Assembly (NCBI GenBank): GCA_016199015.1
Contig: JACQHN010000156.1
Span: 1-6,473, forward strand
Length of the DNA: 6,473 nt
Direction of reading: 5' to 3'
DNA from: Nitrospira defluvii
GTDB taxonomy: Bacteria; Nitrospirota; Nitrospiria; Nitrospirales; Nitrospiraceae
Positions within the stretch are counted from its first letter, which is position 1. Every line of letters begins with the position of its first letter. Below the pieces are notes generated by a model. That model worked only from the letters and a program-made list of their open reading frames with translations, ran no database searches and had not been told where the DNA came from. Positions 1 through 6,473 of this stretch are shown here, piece by piece. The translations under genes were made by a program, and so were the position numbers.

Positions 1-3
1 CCT

Positions 4-23
4 CCCCGCTCTTCCGAGCGGGG
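4..23 (-). other. Perfect 8-bp hairpin, terminator or leader structure
   Basis: CCCCGCTC pairs exactly with GAGCGGGG around a 4-nt loop. On the minus strand the loop is GGAA, a stable GNRA tetraloop. It lies about 65 nt past the dnaB stop. It could be an intrinsic terminator for the dnaB block, but the window ends 3 nt after the stem, so a U-tract cannot be checked. Alternatively it sits in the leader of a transcript from the promoter at 62-91, because the 3' arm runs straight into GGAGG at positions 5-1, which resembles a ribosome binding site. On the plus strand no T-run follows it. Confidence 0.6.
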
Positions 24-61
24 CATCCTGGCAGATCTTCGTGAATAAATAATATTTTGGA

Positions 62-91
62 ATTATACCGGCCCGAGAAAGGAAGCGTCAA
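62..91 (-). promoter_or_regulatory. Sigma-70 promoter candidate overlapping the dnaB stop codon
   Basis: On the minus strand TTGACG (91-86) is followed after 18 bp by a perfect TATAAT (67-62). The -35 includes the TGA stop of dnaB. Transcription would start near position 55 and leave the window on the left, so it could drive a gene or RNA beyond the edge. The surrounding 41-67 segment is clearly AT-rich against its GC-rich flanks. It is one of the best consensus matches in the window, but its target is unseen. Confidence 0.55.
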
Positions 92-1443
92 ACGGCCTCG
101 CGAGTGTCCAGACTCTCGAACTTGGCAAACCGATCGTGAAAGAATAATTCCCGCTTTCCAATCGGACCATTGCGATGCTTACTGACCAGAATATCGGCGA
201 TCCCTTTCCGCTCCGTACCGGGTTCGTAGACTTCTTCACGATAGATAAACATCACCACGTCGGCGTCTTGTTCAATGGCGCCGCTCTCTCGCAGATCGGC
301 CAACATGGGAATCGGCGGCTTTCTGGCTTCGACCGCACGGCTGAGCTGCGAGAGCGCGATGACGGGAACGTTGAGCTCTTTCGCAAGACTTTTTAATGAC
401 CGCGAAATGTCGGAAATTTCCTGCTGCCGCGACTCTGAGTCACTCTTTCCCTGCATCAACTGCAAGTAGTCCACAATCAGCAAATCGAGACCGCGTTCAG
501 CCTTGAGCCGTCGCGCCTTTCCACGCATCTGTTGAACTGTTACGGCGCCCGAATCGTCGATAAAGATCGGCGCCTGCTCCAACTTGCCGGCTGCTTCAGC
601 CAGCCGCCACCAGTCTTCCTTTTGCAGCCTGCCGGTCCGGAGGGAGTGCGAATCGACGCGGGCCTCGGAACTCAACATGCGAAGCACCAGTTGCGGTTTC
701 GACATTTCGAGGCTGAAAATCCCGACGACAGTTCCGGCATGCAGCGCGGCATGTTGAGCCATTCCAAGCGCCAGACTGGTCTTCCCCATACTCGGGCGTC
801 CGGCAATGACGATCAAGTCGGAAGGTTGTAATCCGGCGGTCAAATCATCCAGATCGTAGAATCCCGTCGGCACACCCGTCACACGTTCCTTCCGCTTGGA
901 CAGCCGATCCACCACATCTAGGCTCTCCTTGATGATCTGGTTCACCGGCGTAAAGGAACGATCAAGCTTTCCCTGGGCGAGGCTGAACACCGAGCGTTCG
1001 GCGAAATCGAGCAACTCATCCACCGCCGCCGTGCCATCGTAGCCGCGGGTAATCACCTCCGTTGAAGTCTGAATCAGCCCACGCAGCAATGCCTTATCGC
1101 GTACGATTTTGCTGTGGTACCGGATGTTGGCGGCTGTCGGGACTGCCTGCACGAGTTCCGCCAGATAGGCCGACCCACCGATTGCGTCGAGTTCTGATCG
1201 GCCCTTCAGACTCTCCGTCAACGTGATCTGATCGATCACCTCGCCACGATCCGACAATTCCAACATGGCCTGATAAATCTTGCGATGGGCGGTCCGGTAA
1301 AACTCCTCATCCGTCAGGATTTCCATGGCCTTGGCCATCGCCGTGTTGTCCAACAGGATCGCGCCGAGAACCGACTGTTCGGCTTCGACATTCTGTGGCG
1401 GCAATTTGGGGGACGTCAGATCGACGGCGGAGAGCGCTTTCAT
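88..1443 (-). CDS. dnaB: Replicative DNA helicase DnaB
   Basis: This is the hexameric 5'-3' replicative helicase that unwinds the chromosome at the fork and contacts primase. At 451 aa it is close to the usual family length and appears intact, with no intein interrupting the motor. An N-terminal DnaB domain (about residues 14-115) is followed by a linker (about 165-190) and a RecA-like C-terminal ATPase. Visible motifs are Walker A GRPSMGKT (215-222, Lys221), the FSLEMS segment with the presumed catalytic Glu246, Walker B LLIVDYLQL (321-329, Asp325), ALSQLSR (363-369), and SKHRNGP (421-427) with the likely arginine finger Arg424. The start is well supported: AAGGAG lies 6 nt upstream, inside the end of hisZ. 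The ATG overlaps the hisZ stop as ATGA, so translation is probably coupled. It is the last gene of the minus-strand block seen here. The identification is very secure. Confidence 0.98.
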   Translation of the reverse strand: MKALSAVDLTSPKLPPQNVEAEQSVLGAILLDNTAMAKAMEILTDEEFYRTAHRKIYQAMLELSDRGEVIDQITLTESLKGRSELDAIGGSAYLAELVQAVPTAANIRYHSKIVRDKALLRGLIQTSTEVITRGYDGTAAVDELLDFAERSVFSLAQGKLDRSFTPVNQIIKESLDVVDRLSKRKERVTGVPTGFYDLDDLTAGLQPSDLIVIAGRPSMGKTSLALGMAQHAALHAGTVVGIFSLEMSKPQLVLRMLSSEARVDSHSLRTGRLQKEDWWRLAEAAGKLEQAPIFIDDSGAVTVQQMRGKARRLKAERGLDLLIVDYLQLMQGKSDSESRQQEISDISRSLKSLAKELNVPVIALSQLSRAVEARKPPIPMLADLRESGAIEQDADVVMFIYREEVYEPGTERKGIADILVSKHRNGPIGKRELFFHDRFAKFESLDTREAV

Positions 1444-2567
1444 ATTCGGCTCCTTCGCCGTTCACGTGCAGGGACGGACACCTGCTTTGATTGATCTATT
1501 GTGGTAGCCACAGGATGAGATGGCACGGCATCTCCTGACAAATCGATGGCCCGAAACAGGCGGTCCACATCGAGGGCGAACCCGGTGGATGCGGCCATTC
1601 GACCGAATCGACCCATCAGATGGTCGTATCGCCCGCCTCCTCCCAACTCTGCTCCAATGCCTGGCGCAAACACATCGAACACGATCCCGTCATAGTATTC
1701 AAAGCCACGGAATTCGCCGAGATCGATCAGCACGGCCTGCTGACCAGGAGAAACGAGGCGTTCATAGACCTGGGCCAGGCGATCGAGTGGTCGCAACAAG
1801 GTACGATCACGCCCGACCAGCTTCCGTCCCCGTGCCAGCACGTCCGGTCCACCGCAAAGCTCCAGCGCTTCCAAAATGACTCGCGCCGTCGATCGTGGCA
1901 CACCATCCCGCGCGAGCAAATTCTCCAGGAGGGGCATGTCTTTCCTTGCCGCCGCCTGCTCCACACGTTTTTGTCCCTCTGTCGATAAGCCGGACCGGAC
2001 GAGCAAGGCCGTAAAAAACCCAACATGGCCGACTGCGACTTTAAACGAAGACAGTCCCACCTGGTTCAGACACTCAAGCAGGAGCGTCAGAACCTCTGCA
2101 TCTCCAGCCACCCCGTCCACCCCGATGAGTTCGGCCCCGACCTGAAAAATTTCCCGGTCACGGCCGGCATGTTCGCGTTCATACCGAAAGACCGACGTGC
2201 GATAACAGAGGCGCAACGGAAGCCGCGTTCCCATCATCCCCATGGCGATGGTCCGCGCAATCTGCGCGGTCGCATCGGGACGCAGCAACATCAGTCGGCC
2301 CGTCGACCGATCGACAAACTGATAACTCTTTTCGATGAGCTCGGACTCCAGGCCGGGCGCGAGCACGTCGAGGTACTCGAACATCGGCAGGATGATCTCT
2401 TCATAGCCCCCACGGGCCAAAACGGCAAGCAGCGTCTGTTCAAGATGTCGAATGCGCCGCGCGGCATCAGGAAGGATGGTGCTCATCCCGACAGGGATTA
2501 ATGACCGTTCCTGACCTGCCACACGAGGGGTGGAGGGAAAAGGAGCCTTCAACGAAAGAGAGCCCAT
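1440..2567 (-). CDS. hisZ: ATP phosphoribosyltransferase regulatory subunit HisZ
   Basis: HisZ is a catalytically inactive paralogue of histidyl-tRNA synthetase. It binds short-form HisG to make an active, histidine-sensitive ATP phosphoribosyltransferase, the first step of histidine synthesis in the cytoplasm. The 375-aa protein shows the class II synthetase core: PVG..TILP near residues 25-33, LLRPDATAQIAR (94-105), motif-2-like YRTSVFRYE (122-130) with EIFQVGAE (139-146), FRGFEYYDGIVFDVF (286-300), ELGGGGRYD (307-315) and motif-3-like GFALDVDRLF (329-338). It ends soon after motif 3 and lacks the HisRS anticodon-binding domain, which favours HisZ over HisS. The last residues form a basic tail (ARERRRSRI). 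The start is uncertain: no clear Shine-Dalgarno precedes 2567. Met28 (2486) is an alternative, but it would remove the conserved PVG segment. No hisG lies in the window. Confidence 0.93.
   Translation of the reverse strand: MGSLSLKAPFPSTPRVAGQERSLIPVGMSTILPDAARRIRHLEQTLLAVLARGGYEEIILPMFEYLDVLAPGLESELIEKSYQFVDRSTGRLMLLRPDATAQIARTIAMGMMGTRLPLRLCYRTSVFRYEREHAGRDREIFQVGAELIGVDGVAGDAEVLTLLLECLNQVGLSSFKVAVGHVGFFTALLVRSGLSTEGQKRVEQAAARKDMPLLENLLARDGVPRSTARVILEALELCGGPDVLARGRKLVGRDRTLLRPLDRLAQVYERLVSPGQQAVLIDLGEFRGFEYYDGIVFDVFAPGIGAELGGGGRYDHLMGRFGRMAASTGFALDVDRLFRAIDLSGDAVPSHPVATTIDQSKQVSVPARERRRSRI
1450..1455 (-). promoter_or_regulatory. dnaB ribosome binding site inside the hisZ 3' end
   Basis: The minus strand reads AAGGAG, 6 nt before the dnaB ATG. 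It is embedded in the codons for the Arg-Arg-Ser portion of the basic HisZ tail. With the ATGA stop/start overlap it supports translational coupling of dnaB to hisZ. Confidence 0.8.
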
Positions 2568-2585
2568 GGTCGACTGCCGGGCAAT

Positions 2586-4178
2586 CTACAAGCCTTTCGA
2601 CAGGTCGGCGACCTTCACGGAAAGGATGTGCTTGCTGCTCGTAATCTGATCGAGCACCGACGTGGGAAGCGACGCATCGAGTCCGAAAATCAATAGGGCT
2701 TTGCCGCCGCGTTCTTCTCGTGAACATTGCATGCGCGCGATATTGATATTGTGATCCCCGAGCACGTGCCCCACCGTGCCGATCACGCCCGGACGATCCT
2801 CATTCAGAATCAAGAGGAGATGGTTGTCCGGCACCACTTCCACCTTGAACTGGTCGATCTCAATGATGCGTGGGTCCTTGCGATGGTACAGTGTCCCGGC
2901 CACCTGGTGAGATTTCTTTCCGGCTTCCACACGCACGCGGATCACACTGGCAAAATCGCCGGCATCGTTGCTCTTGACCTCTTTGACTTCGATGCCGCGT
3001 TCTTTGGCCACGATCGGCGCATTCACATAGTTGACCGGATCTTCAAGGATCGGGGTCAGGAGCCCCTTCAAGACCGCGATGGTCAGCGGCGCCACATTCA
3101 ATCCGGCGACTTCCCCACTGTACTCGACGGTCAACCGCTCCAATCCACCTTCCAACAGCTGCGCTTGCAAGAGCCCGACACGCTCCCCGAGCGAGAGATA
3201 GGGCTGGAGCTGCGGCAACAGCTCGGGCGACACAGAGGGAATGTTCACCGCACCACGAGCGATGCCTTTGGTGAAATACTCGACGATCTGCTCCGCGATC
3301 CCGACGGCCACGTTTTCCTGCGCTTCCGTTGTCGAGGCTCCGATGTGCGGCGAGCAAATAAAATTGTCCAGCGCCAAGAGCGGGTTGTCCGGTTTCACGG
3401 GCTCATCTTCAAACACATCGAACGCTGCAGCGGCGACTCGCTTGGACTTGAGTGCCTCGCAGAGATCCCCCTCATGCACAATGCCGCCACGCGCACAATT
3501 GGCGATCATCACGCCCGGTTTCATTTTTGCGATCGCCTGAGCATTGATGAGGGCTTTGGTTTCCGGGGTAAGCGGCGTGTGCACCGAAATCACATCTGCC
3601 CGGTGGAAGAGTTCGTCCAGTTCGACGATGGTCACACCCATCTTCTGGGCTCGCTCCGGCGCCAGATAGGGATCATACGCCATCACCTGCATCCCGACTC
3701 CCTGCGCCAACTTGGTGAGATACCCGCCGATTTGTCCAACGCCGACGATCCCGAGAACCTTATTGTACAGTTCCACGCCCATGAACTTTTCTTTTTCCCA
3801 CTTCCCGGCCTTGGTTGAAGCCGTCGCTTGGGGAATGCGTCGCGACATCGAAAAAATCATGGCCATCGTATGCTCGGCAGTCGTGACGGTATTTCCGCCC
3901 GGCGTATTCATCACGACAATGCCACGACGTGTTGCGGCGGGCGTATCGACGTTATCCAAGCCGGACCCCGCTCGTCCCACCACTTTTAAACGACCGGCTG
4001 CAGCAATGACCTCGGCCGTGACCTTCGTTCCAGACCGAACGATCAGTCCGTCCGCATCCTTGATCTCTTTCAGCAGTTCCTCTTTCGGCAGTTTGGTTTT
4101 GACCACGACCGTAAAGCCGGCCTTTTCCAACACGTCTACACCCTGCTTCGACAGACTATCGCTGACCAAGATTTTCAT
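2586..4178 (-). CDS. serA: D-3-phosphoglycerate dehydrogenase SerA (long form with ACT domain)
   Basis: SerA oxidises 3-phosphoglycerate to 3-phosphohydroxypyruvate with NAD+, the committed step of serine synthesis in the cytoplasm. The 530-aa length matches the long type, with a split substrate-binding domain (about 1-98 and 285-315), a Rossmann NAD domain (about 99-284), an intervening allosteric substrate-binding domain (about 320-440) and a C-terminal ACT domain (about 452-527). Visible key residues are GVGQIG (146-151), Asp169 at the end of the following strand (AYDP), Arg230 in NCARGG, Glu259 in EDEP and His278 in SPHIGAST, the catalytic set of this dehydrogenase family. The ACT domain (LLLILNEDRPGVIG) suggests feedback control by serine, as in family members; this is inferred. 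A weak AGGTAAGG sits about 10 nt before the ATG. It lies 28 nt after the aminotransferase and 18 nt before hisZ, consistent with cotranscription. Confidence 0.98.
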   Translation of the reverse strand: MKILVSDSLSKQGVDVLEKAGFTVVVKTKLPKEELLKEIKDADGLIVRSGTKVTAEVIAAAGRLKVVGRAGSGLDNVDTPAATRRGIVVMNTPGGNTVTTAEHTMAMIFSMSRRIPQATASTKAGKWEKEKFMGVELYNKVLGIVGVGQIGGYLTKLAQGVGMQVMAYDPYLAPERAQKMGVTIVELDELFHRADVISVHTPLTPETKALINAQAIAKMKPGVMIANCARGGIVHEGDLCEALKSKRVAAAAFDVFEDEPVKPDNPLLALDNFICSPHIGASTTEAQENVAVGIAEQIVEYFTKGIARGAVNIPSVSPELLPQLQPYLSLGERVGLLQAQLLEGGLERLTVEYSGEVAGLNVAPLTIAVLKGLLTPILEDPVNYVNAPIVAKERGIEVKEVKSNDAGDFASVIRVRVEAGKKSHQVAGTLYHRKDPRIIEIDQFKVEVVPDNHLLLILNEDRPGVIGTVGHVLGDHNINIARMQCSREERGGKALLIFGLDASLPTSVLDQITSSKHILSVKVADLSKGL

Positions 4179-4206
4179 TGTCGTGGCGCCTTACCTGAAG
4201 GTGAGT

Positions 4207-5352
4207 CTAGGACTTTCCCATAATAATTTCTTGAGCCTTCGCGACCCCACTACCAAGTTTCACAGGATAGCCCAGCCCCTTGATGACCATTTCTACAGCC
4301 GCCAAGGCCGTGATGACGTCAAAGCTGTCGATATAGCCCATATGCGAAATGCGGAAAATCTTTCCCTTCAGGTGATCCTGGCCACCCGCAGCGGTCATCC
4401 CATACTGGGTCCGTAAATTCTTATAGACCGCCTGACCATCCACCCCTTGCGGAGCGACAATCGCCGTCAAGGCATCGCTCGGACGCTCCTGAGGAAACAG
4501 GGCGAGCCCGGCGGCTTTGACGCCTTCACGCATCGCAGTGGCCAACATGGCGTGCCGCGCAAAGACTGCCTCCAGCCCTTCGGCCTTGAGAATGTTCATG
4601 ACTTCTTTTAGGCCCAGGATGAGCGACACGGCAGGGGTATAGGCTGTGGTGCTCTTCTGCTGATTTTCGCGCTCTCGCTTGAAGTTGAAATAAAATGCCG
4701 CGTTCTTCGCCTTATCGGCCAATCGCCAGGCCTTCTCGCTCACACTGGCGAACGCCAGCCCCGGCGGCAACATCAGCGCTTTCTGCGAGCCGGTGATCAC
4801 GACATCAAGACCCCAGGCATCGGTCTTGAGGTCGAGCACTCCCAATGCGGTAATCGCATCCACCACCAGGATGGTTTCCTCATACCCTTTGACGATATCG
4901 GCCAAGGCTTTGACATCGTGTGCCACTGCCGTGGACGTTTCGCTCGCCTGTACATACACTGCTTTAATCGAGGGATCCTTCTTCAACGCATCTGCCACGG
5001 CCTGGGGGTCCACCGCGCGCCCCCATTCAACCTTCAGCTCGGTCACTTGGGCGCCGAACGCCTTGCAGAGCTTCGTCCATCGCTCACCGAACTTGCCGCC
5101 ATTCACCGTGAGAGCTTTATCCCCGGGTGACAAAAAATTCGAGACAGATCCCTCCATACCCCCGGTGCCGGATGCCGCGAGAATCAACACGTCGTTCCTG
5201 GTCTGAAACAACCACTTCAGGTCCTCGCGGACTTCGCCGAAGAGTTTGTCAAATTCAGGAGCCCGGTGATGAATCATCGGTCGGGCCATCGCCAGTAGCA
5301 CCTCCGGAGGAACGGGGGTGGGTCCGGGAGCCAGCAAATACCGTTTGAGCAT
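4207..5352 (-). CDS. Class V PLP-dependent aminotransferase (alanine-glyoxylate / serine-pyruvate type, PucG family)
   Basis: This is a fold-type I, class V aminotransferase of the AGXT/PucG family, 381 aa from the start chosen here. Visible residues are the family-typical N-terminus LLAPGPTPVPPEVL, HHRAPEF (28-34), the cofactor-phosphate region ASGTGGMEG (60-68), Asp165 in VVDAITALG for the pyridine nitrogen, Lys191 in TGSQKALMLPPG as the Schiff-base lysine, and Arg335 in KIFRISHMGY as the likely carboxylate-binding arginine. Members transaminate serine, alanine, aspartate or phosphoserine with glyoxylate, pyruvate or 2-oxoglutarate, and sequence alone does not fix the substrate. Its place just before serA argues for a role in serine synthesis, possibly as phosphoserine aminotransferase; this is inference. 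The frame stays open to an ATG at 5418, but 5352 is preferred. It has AGGAGG 8 nt upstream, it begins the conserved region, and 5418 lies upstream of the predicted transcript start. Confidence 0.95.
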   Translation of the reverse strand: MLKRYLLAPGPTPVPPEVLLAMARPMIHHRAPEFDKLFGEVREDLKWLFQTRNDVLILAASGTGGMEGSVSNFLSPGDKALTVNGGKFGERWTKLCKAFGAQVTELKVEWGRAVDPQAVADALKKDPSIKAVYVQASETSTAVAHDVKALADIVKGYEETILVVDAITALGVLDLKTDAWGLDVVITGSQKALMLPPGLAFASVSEKAWRLADKAKNAAFYFNFKRERENQQKSTTAYTPAVSLILGLKEVMNILKAEGLEAVFARHAMLATAMREGVKAAGLALFPQERPSDALTAIVAPQGVDGQAVYKNLRTQYGMTAAGGQDHLKGKIFRISHMGYIDSFDVITALAAVEMVIKGLGYPVKLGSGVAKAQEIIMGKS

Positions 5353-5360
5353 GGAACGAA

Positions 5361-5366
5361 CCTCCT
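5361..5366 (-). promoter_or_regulatory. Ribosome binding site that fixes the aminotransferase start
   Basis: The minus strand reads GAGGAGGT here, with AGGAGG 8 nt before the ATG at 5352. This near-perfect Shine-Dalgarno decides for 5352 over the in-frame ATG 66 nt upstream at 5418. Confidence 0.85.
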
Positions 5367-5408
5367 CACTATACGGAACGGACAATGTCAGGGATTTAGA
5401 AGGGGCGT

Positions 5409-5437
5409 ACGCTACCATAGCCCCCCTGAGGTGTCAA
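5409..5437 (-). promoter_or_regulatory. Sigma-70 promoter candidate for the aminotransferase-serA-hisZ-dnaB block
   Basis: Read on the minus strand, a perfect -35 TTGACA (5437-5432) is followed after 17 bp by TAGCGT (5414-5409), which keeps the three most conserved -10 bases (TAnnnT). Transcription would begin near 5402, leaving a leader of about 50 nt before the AGGAGG and the ATG at 5352. It is the only good promoter seen upstream of the block. The assignment is by consensus only. Confidence 0.6.
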
Positions 5438-5580
5438 GGTAACAAAGCCTGAAGATGCTTATCTTTTCAGCGAGTTCAATGCACTCGGTGAGGCGACAAC
5501 TCTTGGACGTGGTGTATGCAGTTCAACACGGAACCAGCGCCTAACGAAAATTCAGACGACGACCCAACTCCCTCAATTTC

Positions 5581-5609
5581 TTGACAAGTTGTACCCTCCT
5601 CGATAGTCT
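5581..5609 (+). promoter_or_regulatory. Sigma-70 promoter candidate for the MltD-like gene
   Basis: A perfect TTGACA at 5581-5586 is followed after 17 bp by TAGTCT at 5604-5609, again TAnnnT. The predicted start near 5616 gives a leader of about 48 nt before the ATG at 5664. The geometry mirrors the promoter candidate facing the other way. No operator or hairpin is evident in the short leader. Consensus match only. Confidence 0.58.
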
Positions 5610-5663
5610 ACCTTTTGAGACTCAGCAACCGACATCCCTCCTGAACAATCTGTGGGTACTCTT

Positions 5664-6473
5664 ATGTATGCTCAATTCCTGGACGCCGGATTTCGCAACC
5701 TGATTTTTTTCTGCGCCTCTGTGCTCTGCTTGTCCTGCCCAGTCGTCGCACAGGCCGAGTCGCCGATTCCACTTCAAGCCGAGCTAACCCAGGCATCGGA
5801 CCCCGTCGCACAGGACGTTCAACCCTTTCAGGAGCCTGACTACTTATTGGATGAAGATGAAGAGGATCGCGCCACCGCCGCAGAAAGCGAGGCGGCTGAA
5901 AACCCAACAACCATCGCCAGCGAGCCGTCCACAGAAGTCCCGCCGGCGGAAGCACTCCTTCAACTTAAACCTCTCAGCGGCACTACAGCCAGATTTGCAG
6001 ATCTGCTGACGCCTCCGGCAGAGGTGATCCAGGAGGCTGCCGCCGCGCAGGAGCAAGAATCAGAAGAGGCGACAGCGTACAATGTGCCCATTGTGCTCGA
6101 CCCTTCCGTGCAAGGCCACATTCGCTTTTTTAACGTGTCCATCCGTAATCGCTTTGAGCAGTGGCTCATCCGACTCAGCCATTATCGACCATTAGTGGAC
6201 AGCATCTTCTCCGAGTTCCACCTCCCGAGCGATCTCATCTATCTGTCTCTGGTGGAAAGCGGATTCAACCCCCACGCCTATTCACGCGCGCGCGCGGCCG
6301 GTCCGTGGCAATTCATGAAGGGGACGGCGAAGGTCTATGGCTTGCGGGTAGACAGCTATGTGGATGAACGACGGGATCCCGTCAAGTCGACTGTTGCAGC
6401 AGCACGCTATTTGCGGGACCTGTACGACTTATTCGGAACCTGGCCTCTGGCGATGGCCGCCTACAATGCCGGC
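5664..6473 (+). CDS. mltD: MltD-like lytic transglycosylase with SLT domain, 3' end cut by the window
   Basis: The reading frame is open for 270 codons to the window edge with no stop, so the gene is partial. The product would cleave peptidoglycan glycan strands in the periplasm. Residues 1-31 look like a signal peptide (Arg11, hydrophobic [16 protein letters not shown] before Glu32). The cysteines at 17, 22 and 25 do not form a convincing lipobox. Residues 32-138 are rich in Ala, Glu and Pro, with an acidic DEDEED patch at 63-68, and are probably a disordered spacer. The conserved part begins at [11 protein letters not shown] (139-149). The SLT domain shows LVESGFNP with catalytic Glu198, GPWQFMKGT (213-221) and AAYNAG (265-270). 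LysM repeats are usual further on but cannot be seen. The start at 5664 has only a weak GTGGG upstream, and an in-frame GTG at 5652 is possible. A promoter candidate lies at 5581-5609. Confidence 0.93.
   Translation, partial: MYAQFLDAGFRNLIFFCASVLCLSCPVVAQAESPIPLQAELTQASDPVAQDVQPFQEPDYLLDEDEEDRATAAESEAAENPTTIASEPSTEVPPAEALLQLKPLSGTTARFADLLTPPAEVIQEAAAAQEQESEEATAYNVPIVLDPSVQGHIRFFNVSIRNRFEQWLIRLSHYRPLVDSIFSEFHLPSDLIYLSLVESGFNPHAYSRARAAGPWQFMKGTAKVYGLRVDSYVDERRDPVKSTVAAARYLRDLYDLFGTWPLAMAAYNAG

Larger units (their letters stand above)
5353..5663. other. Gene-free divergent intergenic region
   Basis: About 310 bp separate the two divergent genes. The region holds the two promoter candidates (5409-5437 minus, 5581-5609 plus) and the aminotransferase ribosome binding site. 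Between the two -35 elements (5438-5580) I see no strong inverted repeat, terminator or riboswitch-like structure. The only repetition is a 7-bp AGTTCAA at 5473-5479 and again at 5520-5526, which may be chance. No convincing gene is present. Confidence 0.7.

Noticed and set aside
2025..2501. 158-codon plus-strand open frame opposite hisZ
   Set aside because: It is antisense to a recognisable HisZ and its translation resembles no known family.
1440..2567. Histidyl-tRNA synthetase (hisS) as an alternative for the hisZ call
   Set aside because: The protein ends soon after the motif-3-like segment, lacks the anticodon-binding domain, and has altered histidine-site motifs (RGFEYYDG).
2727..3818. 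363-codon open frame on the plus strand opposite serA
   Set aside because: It is wholly antisense to a clearly real serA and has no recognisable domain. Its long openness follows from the GC-rich codon use of serA.
3712..4416. 234-codon plus-strand open frame spanning the serA start and the aminotransferase end
   Set aside because: It lies opposite two secure genes and its composition looks like reverse-strand shadow; no ribosome binding site or motif supports it.
5473..5526. Repeated AGTTCAA as a possible operator pair
   Set aside because: Only 7 bp, imperfect flanks and 47-bp spacing; not distinguishable from chance in one sequence.
5455..5544. 29-codon open frame (MLIFSASSMHSV...) in the divergent intergenic region
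   Set aside because: There is no well-placed Shine-Dalgarno, it lies upstream of the plus-strand promoter candidate, and a frame this short is expected by chance.
5662..6169. Several 69-97 codon minus-strand frames opposite the transglycosylase gene
   Set aside because: The plus-strand frame has a signal peptide and SLT catalytic motifs; the minus frames are low-complexity shadows of it.

Overview
The window looks like chromosomal backbone of a Gram-negative bacterium of moderate-to-high GC. The housekeeping genes, the style of the HisZ/SerA/DnaB proteins, and especially the MltD-type transglycosylase resemble Nitrospira and related Nitrospirota. That lineage call rests on recognition of the proteins only, not on a search.

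Layout. Four genes on the minus strand form a tight block, transcribed from right to left: a class V (PucG/AGXT-type) aminotransferase (5352-4207), serA for D-3-phosphoglycerate dehydrogenase (4178-2586), hisZ for the regulatory subunit of ATP phosphoribosyltransferase (2567-1440), and dnaB for the replicative helicase (1443-88). The gaps are 28 nt, 18 nt and a 4-bp ATGA overlap, so one operon is likely. A gene-free divergent region (5353-5663) separates the block from a plus-strand gene that runs off the right edge. This is an MltD-like membrane-bound or periplasmic lytic transglycosylase (5664 to beyond 6473), with a signal peptide and a catalytic Glu. The divergent region carries a good sigma-70 promoter candidate in each direction, both TTGACA-N17-TAnnnT. 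A third candidate (TTGACG-N18-TATAAT) overlaps the dnaB stop codon and points out of the left edge, where a perfect GNRA-loop hairpin lies directly against a GGAGG motif.

How the genes fit together. The aminotransferase and SerA plausibly perform consecutive steps: 3-phosphoglycerate oxidation, then transamination of 3-phosphohydroxypyruvate or a related serine/glyoxylate transamination. HisZ would be the histidine-sensing partner of a short-form HisG encoded elsewhere. DnaB is metabolically unrelated but translationally coupled to hisZ. The transglycosylase belongs to cell-wall remodelling and is a separate unit.

I see no mobile element, CRISPR array, tRNA, rRNA, toxin-antitoxin pair, defence cassette or other evident undescribed system. 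The worthwhile points are the start correction for the aminotransferase, the possible SerC replacement, the unusual hisZ-dnaB coupling, and the left-edge promoter and hairpin.
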